A stretch of 42,871 nucleotides of DNA, from contig DDIU01000029.1 in the NCBI GenBank assembly GCA_002338655.1, positions 7,321-50,191 of the forward strand, given 5' to 3'. Under the pieces are notes generated by a model, which worked only from the letters and a program-made list of their open reading frames with translations, was not told where the DNA came from and searched no databases. Made by a program: the position numbers and the translations under genes. This DNA is from Flammeovirgaceae bacterium UBA1842 (GTDB lineage: Bacteria > Bacteroidota > Bacteroidia > Cytophagales > Cyclobacteriaceae). Below, in pieces: positions 41,201 through 42,871 of the stretch (positions within the stretch are counted from its first letter, which is position 1; each line of letters starts with the position of its first letter).

Positions 41201-42871
41201 TTTCATCAGCATTTTGGAATAAAAACCCATCCACATCCACTTCGTAAGTTACCCCATCGTTTAGGGTTAATCCTGATATGTCTATTGAAACTATATCGTT
41301 ATTAACAGTAATAAGTCCGCTGCCTACTGGTATAGAAGCAATAGCCGCCCCACCAGATATTGAAATAGTAACGTTTCCTCCAAAAACTGGCCCTTTAGCC
41401 ATATTTTCATTAAAATCAATTTGAAGGGTAGTTGTGCTTGCTATTATTGTACTGCTGTTTGCGGGGATAAGTGCATCTACACTTGGGGGCAGTACAAATG
41501 CTGTTAAGCCACCTGTTGGTGCTGTTACATTGGCGGGGTTATTATGACTATCCCAATTACCTGATGAGTTTATATCAGTCAATATTTCAGCTACGGTACC
41601 TGTAAGTACACCTCTATTATAAGCTAAATTATCTACATGAGCGATAGCAAATGATGATGGAGGGGTTGTCAATAACTGCGTAGGTCGCATTGAATTCTGC
41701 TGATTGTTATTATCACTATCCCATCCACCATGCGTATGGATACCTGCAATAAAAGTGGGATTTATACTTGTTCCTTGATAAGCGAATATTTGATCCCCAT
41801 CGGTACTTAGGGTGAGTTCATCACCGGTTACTGTTCCAACGGTCGGACTAACACCACTAATTTTTACTTCGAGACCTGCATAATAGTTCGCATCAGCTTC
41901 CCATATCAATGTTTCTTCTGAGGTTCTGAATGAAGTTGAGTTTTGATCCCAACCGTTATTGGTAAATTTTATTTGGGTTCCAATGGGAATATCCTTTAAG
42001 AGTACAAATGCAAACTCATTAGGGTCATCTGATCTGAAGTATGTAAATGCTGCATCACCAGCTGACATATTAATCACATTAAATGTTACTGGATGATTCA
42101 CAACAGCTGCCATGGGGTTACCTGCTAAATCAACTATATTGCCTGCCCCTGTGTAACTGACCACAGTATTTAAGCTCCACCCACTTCCTAACATTGTAAT
42201 AGTATTACTTGTACCAACGCCAGAATAGTTCTGTGAGCTTAATGTTCCGTCATTGGTACTAAAACCTGTTGATACACCAGGCCCAAAATTTAATTGTTCA
42301 CTAAGGGTAAATGTTATTTCACCTGCTGAAATTAAACTTATTTCGTCAGGTGATATTGTAGGTAGGGTTTGGTCAATAGCCAATTGGGTAGCACTTGCAG
42401 TATATGTTGAGGTGTTTCCTGGATTGTCAGAAACTTGTGCCCGAAATTCAATGGTTCCTTCCTCAACGAACCCAGTTATTTCTTCAGTATCGGCCGTGCC
42501 ATTAGCTGGGGTATTATCAGCAATAGTAACTATTTTGAATCCATTGGTTCTATCAATATTTAATATTGTGACAGCTGGACCTAAATTTTCAAAGGTACCA
42601 GCATCAACTCTGGCCTGTAATTGAATTGAACCATTGTCCAAAGTCGCATCACCAGCATCCAATGGGACAGTAATACTTAATCCCGAATTGCTCGAGTTCC
42701 AATAATTTGCCACAATAACTCCACCTGTTGTCACAACATTACCAACGGTTAGGACTGATGGTGCGACATTATCAATTGTATATTCTTCTTCGGCATTTAT
42801 AGTTCCTATAAATGCATTTCCAACATTATCTGCAACATTTTGTCCACCTGCAAAATCAAGATTTAGATTGT
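32295..42871 (-). CDS. Giant T9SS type A sorting-domain surface protein (N-terminal part beyond the window)
   Basis: One uninterrupted frame of at least 3,524 residues. The GTG at 42734 is not a true start, because in-frame codons continue to the right edge (reading ...AGGQNVADNVGNAFIG...). From N to C: Ig-like repeats; a lamin-tail-like domain (about 42080-41820); a Big-type Ig domain (about 41160-40800); an FN3-like domain (about 40800-40430); four and a half tandem units of ~285 residues (about 40360-36470); an SbsA-type Ig domain (FNEPM motif, about 36470-36110); another FN3-like domain; two domains opening with CQGDYQ or CQSAG; two PKD-like domains (about 34430-33900); a jelly-roll domain; an Omp28-like domain lacking cysteines (about 33300-32760); and a T9SS sorting domain (YPNPASDQV... 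ISHSDR). It is probably a cell-surface adhesin exported through the type IX system. Confidence 0.93.
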   Translation of the reverse strand, partial: NLNLDFAGGQNVADNVGNAFIGTINAEEEYTIDNVAPSVLTVGNVVTTGGVIVANYWNSSNSGLSITVPLDAGDATLDNGSIQLQARVDAGTFENLGPAVTILNIDRTNGFKIVTIADNTPANGTADTEEITGFVEEGTIEFRAQVSDNPGNTSTYTASATQLAIDQTLPTISPDEISLISAGEITFTLSEQLNFGPGVSTGFSTNDGTLSSQNYSGVGTSNTITMLGSGWSLNTVVSYTGAGNIVDLAGNPMAAVVNHPVTFNVINMSAGDAAFTYFRSDDPNEFAFVLLKDIPIGTQIKFTNNGWDQNSTSFRTSEETLIWEADANYYAGLEVKISGVSPTVGTVTGDELTLSTDGDQIFAYQGTSINPTFIAGIHTHGGWDSDNNNQQNSMRPTQLLTTPPSSFAIAHVDNLAYNRGVLTGTVAEILTDINSSGNWDSHNNPANVTAPTGGLTAFVLPPSVDALIPANSSTIIASTTTLQIDFNENMAKGPVFGGNVTISISGGAAIASIPVGSGLITVNNDIVSIDISGLTLNDGVTYEVDVDGFLFQNADENHNVPIDGATEWSFTADGVAPTVSSINRGTATPLNANFGTTASSVTYTVVFSEDVNPATVTTADFTTKGAASGGTETVSNVTGTGDTYTVTVSSINKLGDLTIEFNALGAGAVTDLVGNVGTTYATGDQSFYIINPEPSQQSTNLIVAEGANNFSLDLSWTAGAGTQLADGYLILYKTTAGSFPADPTDLIAQGNTFNGINGVLNLAASPTPSTSISGLNSGVQYDFKIYPYTNSGNQIDYKTDATILTGSGTTSTGNDTRLYSNTDAASMSSLINSLGSSINNFSFYVYDDDGGFGADNDNAPTLINSLTFNLGTGNSIDWADAIEGVELNDNGVNVWNSDVNGGNIIIDNTQITFNNIPTGVGQLGYLADDAFKLFNLKIWLKSPITDATLRNEIDGKNFAFNVSNSSFGFAVGSSGLIPAQSLSSGPARNVVTVVATDLNWEIQPPATAGVQAPFTSQPVIEAVDVNGNRDVNYSGTIATINNAGGIGMNNSPVGQSFASGFYTFDNTVTTGFNYQDAGDGTLTVTSGTLNPSPASDPVTVSYSDGTTITAGGGSEPSTISSLQTGSLLQVFDFTINDDVSPSLVNDAVATRINQIVITPGTGNEITDWSEVIQEAVLRRDLGIYGIASISGTINTTDITFASITNNNIKFPGYVGDDLSGTFQLYIRLKSNINAPFSYQIDGQKFVFELLNGGVVTNLTGSSTLSASSTDSGPANNSVSVDASQLVFTQQPPATVNAQVQVTPQPVVQAQDVNGNRDKNFGESIVNVSNARTPSQIPMTDEPTSADQFVAGELTFASTFSYDEPSLINGDAQLTLSTASFTVVSDPVTVVVSQLSDIIEDGGFTYPTNVDFDYLDYDTESAYLEIARFIITDGGDGNGNDSDNAATKLTSLTLNFANFNSIREVGIYDGGSLVSAIKTLDPSGNVTFAGAELTPIVASDNGTKSFNVRVNFNQTVVDNEQFTVKITAAEANPLFSRFAAPDAGGAITTLGTDDNKIEVDADRLNFTTTPGSALSAFTDVSGFFVVEAQDINGNTDIDYTSSIGTVTTQNFSPINPLTFNFVPSGNFDLGVYNFSIKASNFQIETDGMSGELVVSAPTLTDGISSTFDVFASNESDIILDPSFIANDRITTTSNRESDGTPATLARFIIRDGGVDLTDADAGNTVLKTLDISILNFENLEKVGIYDATNALIEEKSAAATITFDNIGNANGLEITATDIANAGTGFQYFFIKATLKDSPLDDTELIQITLDNATVAGGSQFTPIWVPSVTPSDKNIVDVVATEFRVNTQPNTIEGLDAVFTATPVIYATDDFGSIDIEVDESFSPVVDVPTYLSSGSTVITAPINIDIDALGTVSFVDGVLSGDFIRYKSTGNGTLTVTDIAARGISTTVTTHVDVINTVVSPLNDNVTNNIRTNASPLNTGSSDVPIYGLQFNADYFITGQPKLNQITINFRHQDLTSFDVRNVFDNFRVFRSNDSYVDISAPLSDDVLVTGLSIIESANSITISGFNEVFDNDIANQNLFLVANVKLTAAIEIALPDYIEAFTTKSDITLSNGSSSLSGGVAELTGLQYTFNDEENPVISALNPLDGEPLTPNNNVNIATDFDITFNEPMSFSGLETITLRKTSAPGFSLVLGSPTISPDDLTFTFDPPTDLEENTNYYVQIGSSVFADKSGNFFAGINNSTSWNFKSSDATPPVFVSPSPLVVINKFDTGFELGARIDEEGEIHYIVVEDTEPIPGSSSEVFNDGAGYGGTIADSGVIQISLPNEYHYVVVTGLSPNTDYTIYAVAQDNANPVNKTTSFEQFDVTTNSNSGSTTTVVNNPAISICQGDYQRLIKPITIREGGIDDFDNGNNQSILFALPTGFEINTASGLTNVQTSGSDISNAQIEFVNSTIFRVKYDIINTTNDHAIIIINNLEIKAINSTANGSITRIGGTAEQDGNSESDAQSHAQLSVSAVPNANFTFQLDGLAISTVAFSDTTKLDLVAEAALLVEGLNTFTGDAVVGEKFFVGAAGLGDHDVTLTHTTLQGCQSAGTETISVFDNTSAVPKLLLKYCEGGGEIVSIGENDKAGYRLTNLYPNVAETTANPSAVTQVGNNYTIDIDLAASTLNGNEGTVTLTLIADYVSKTDGTVTLQFSLPVKISAPPQITFGLTNSGPINSNDFCEDGTSINLEGEYDESFHPNVTNDFQFGSTVTGINDLIDFSVANSIASISPQDIADLPGAGYGSYIVNWTLTDNDNGCSNIASSTFTVNQKPTADFTYENTCFGEPTVFTNNSVFPLNDPLTYAWNFDDLASGTESSSNLESPNHTFTSTGFFDVNLKITSELGCTNTLTESIAVGGIPNVNFNFTGTDFGDDFTFTSVTPKPGTLPDDKISKYIWSYGDTQNDTINASVSNTSMHTYLDNGNGPLIDSVKLTVISTYNCKAVFGKQIAVLDTINVFTSPRISKGFDEGTEGWTTLTNIGNSWTLSNDPGFNLPNNNNVWVTNPKQAYLSEEKSNLYSASLNLIDVSRPLVQFDAYWELGDGDGVILEYSVDNLNITDSQKVWNIVGGFQSGDDWYNGSTLDYPQQTLSRNSWAGSNFNGQPKNVLDGIPITDRGNVIFRFTILSDRSTPEGQGFAFDNFFIGERTRTVLLENFTNTSDATIKPNVTPTISITKYESDYLKNFSINDAEGTILVKINYHTDFPGNDPINIANKVDPSARALFYDVTSTPKAIIDGMITDPDGRPFSQWGETSFNLRSLILAQYKIDLNVTTSGGAINIEAIPTPQNNSVIGKNTIMLAAVLEKDVDLSSVPSGEESAEFVLRKLLPNAAGKVLNTANASNGQPMAAVNFSWIPNNVVDLSDLAVVVIIQDEDTKEVYQSELWLDAPTPEIVTAVEEANNNLFSLYPNPASDQVHILISPKLGQNSTLRIYDNFGKVVYEHAISETDIILDTKDFASGMYHVQVTNEDEVIRKRLIISHSDR
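36470..40360 (-). repeat. Four and a half ~285-residue tandem domain repeats in the giant protein
   Basis: Unit starts are near 40355, 39490, 38610, 37760 and 36900, spaced 845-880 bases. Each full unit has a beta domain of the type LTSLTLNF...IREVGIYD, followed by a domain with a (Q)PPAT-like opening and then DVNGNRDVNY, DVNGNRDKNF, DINGNTDIDY or DDFGSIDIEV. The fifth unit contains only the first domain. The copies are well diverged at the protein level and show no near-identical DNA. Confidence 0.8.

Noticed and set aside
34057..42624. Many plus-strand open frames of 60-140 codons opposite the giant gene
   Set aside because: They are antisense shadows of a well-supported minus-strand frame with clear domains; their translations are Ser/Val/Thr-rich and have no motifs.
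42734..42734. GTG at 42734 as the start of the giant protein
   Set aside because: The frame stays open and protein-like for 45 more codons to the window edge, and no signal peptide follows the GTG.

Overview
This 42.9 kb window is chromosomal DNA from an AT-rich member of the Bacteroidota, most likely a gliding, T9SS-carrying marine-type Cytophagales. I infer this from the Bacteroidota-style -7 boxes (TAnnTTTG, seen several times as TATTTTTG), the ftsX-DUF3098-uppP-truB-ribF gene order, the menaquinone genes, a PF14121-like porin, MiaE, PadR plus prefix-domain permease, and a giant cell-surface protein with a type IX secretion C-terminal sorting domain. The exact genus cannot be fixed from the sequence alone. 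I saw no phage, transposase, CRISPR array, rRNA or tRNA gene.

Layout. (1) 99-5443 is one long minus-strand operon: ftsX, DUF3098, uppP, truB, ribF, scoA, a four-helix-bundle gene, scoB. The four-helix-bundle gene and its short-period repeats sit between the two subunits of one CoA-transferase and look like an inserted cassette. (2) 5550-7095 holds an ECF sigma/anti-sigma pair with its own promoter, a tandem 10-bp operator-like repeat and a terminator. (3) 7125-10760 holds a DUF2147 protein and a PadR-regulated FtsX-like permease. (4) 10829-13303 holds a K+-dependent membrane pyrophosphatase followed by a very long nested hairpin. (5) 13380-15138 holds a possible HolD-like protein, a hotdog thioesterase and Pcm. 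(6) 15256-16375 holds a divergent two-gene unit: a small unknown protein and a LexA-like self-cleaving repressor, followed by a cluster of palindromic elements. (7) 16759-21127 is the menI-menF-menD-menE operon. (8) 21176-25123 has a histidine phosphatase and a TPR / degenerate zinc-ribbon / Nif3 operon. (9) 25182-28776 is lpxK, a porin and miaE. (10) 28778-32221 holds a periplasmic amidotransferase-like protein, a MacB-type permease and a small secreted protein. (11) 32295 to the right edge is one open frame of at least 3,524 residues, the C-terminal part of a giant T9SS-secreted surface protein built from about 285-residue tandem repeats and many Ig/PKD-like domains.

The genes mostly serve envelope and central functions: cell division and undecaprenyl recycling (ftsX, uppP), lipid A (lpxK), quinone synthesis (men genes), pyrophosphate-driven ion pumping, tRNA modification (truB, miaE), flavin synthesis (ribF) and ketone-body/acyl-CoA handling (scoAB, thioesterases). 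The most noteworthy structures are the repeat-flanked four-helix-bundle cassette, the nested 129-nt hairpin after the pyrophosphatase gene, a palindromic bidirectional terminator family found at two convergent gene junctions, the uncharacterised two-gene LexA-like unit, the relocated gate glutamate of the pyrophosphatase, and the giant repeat protein.
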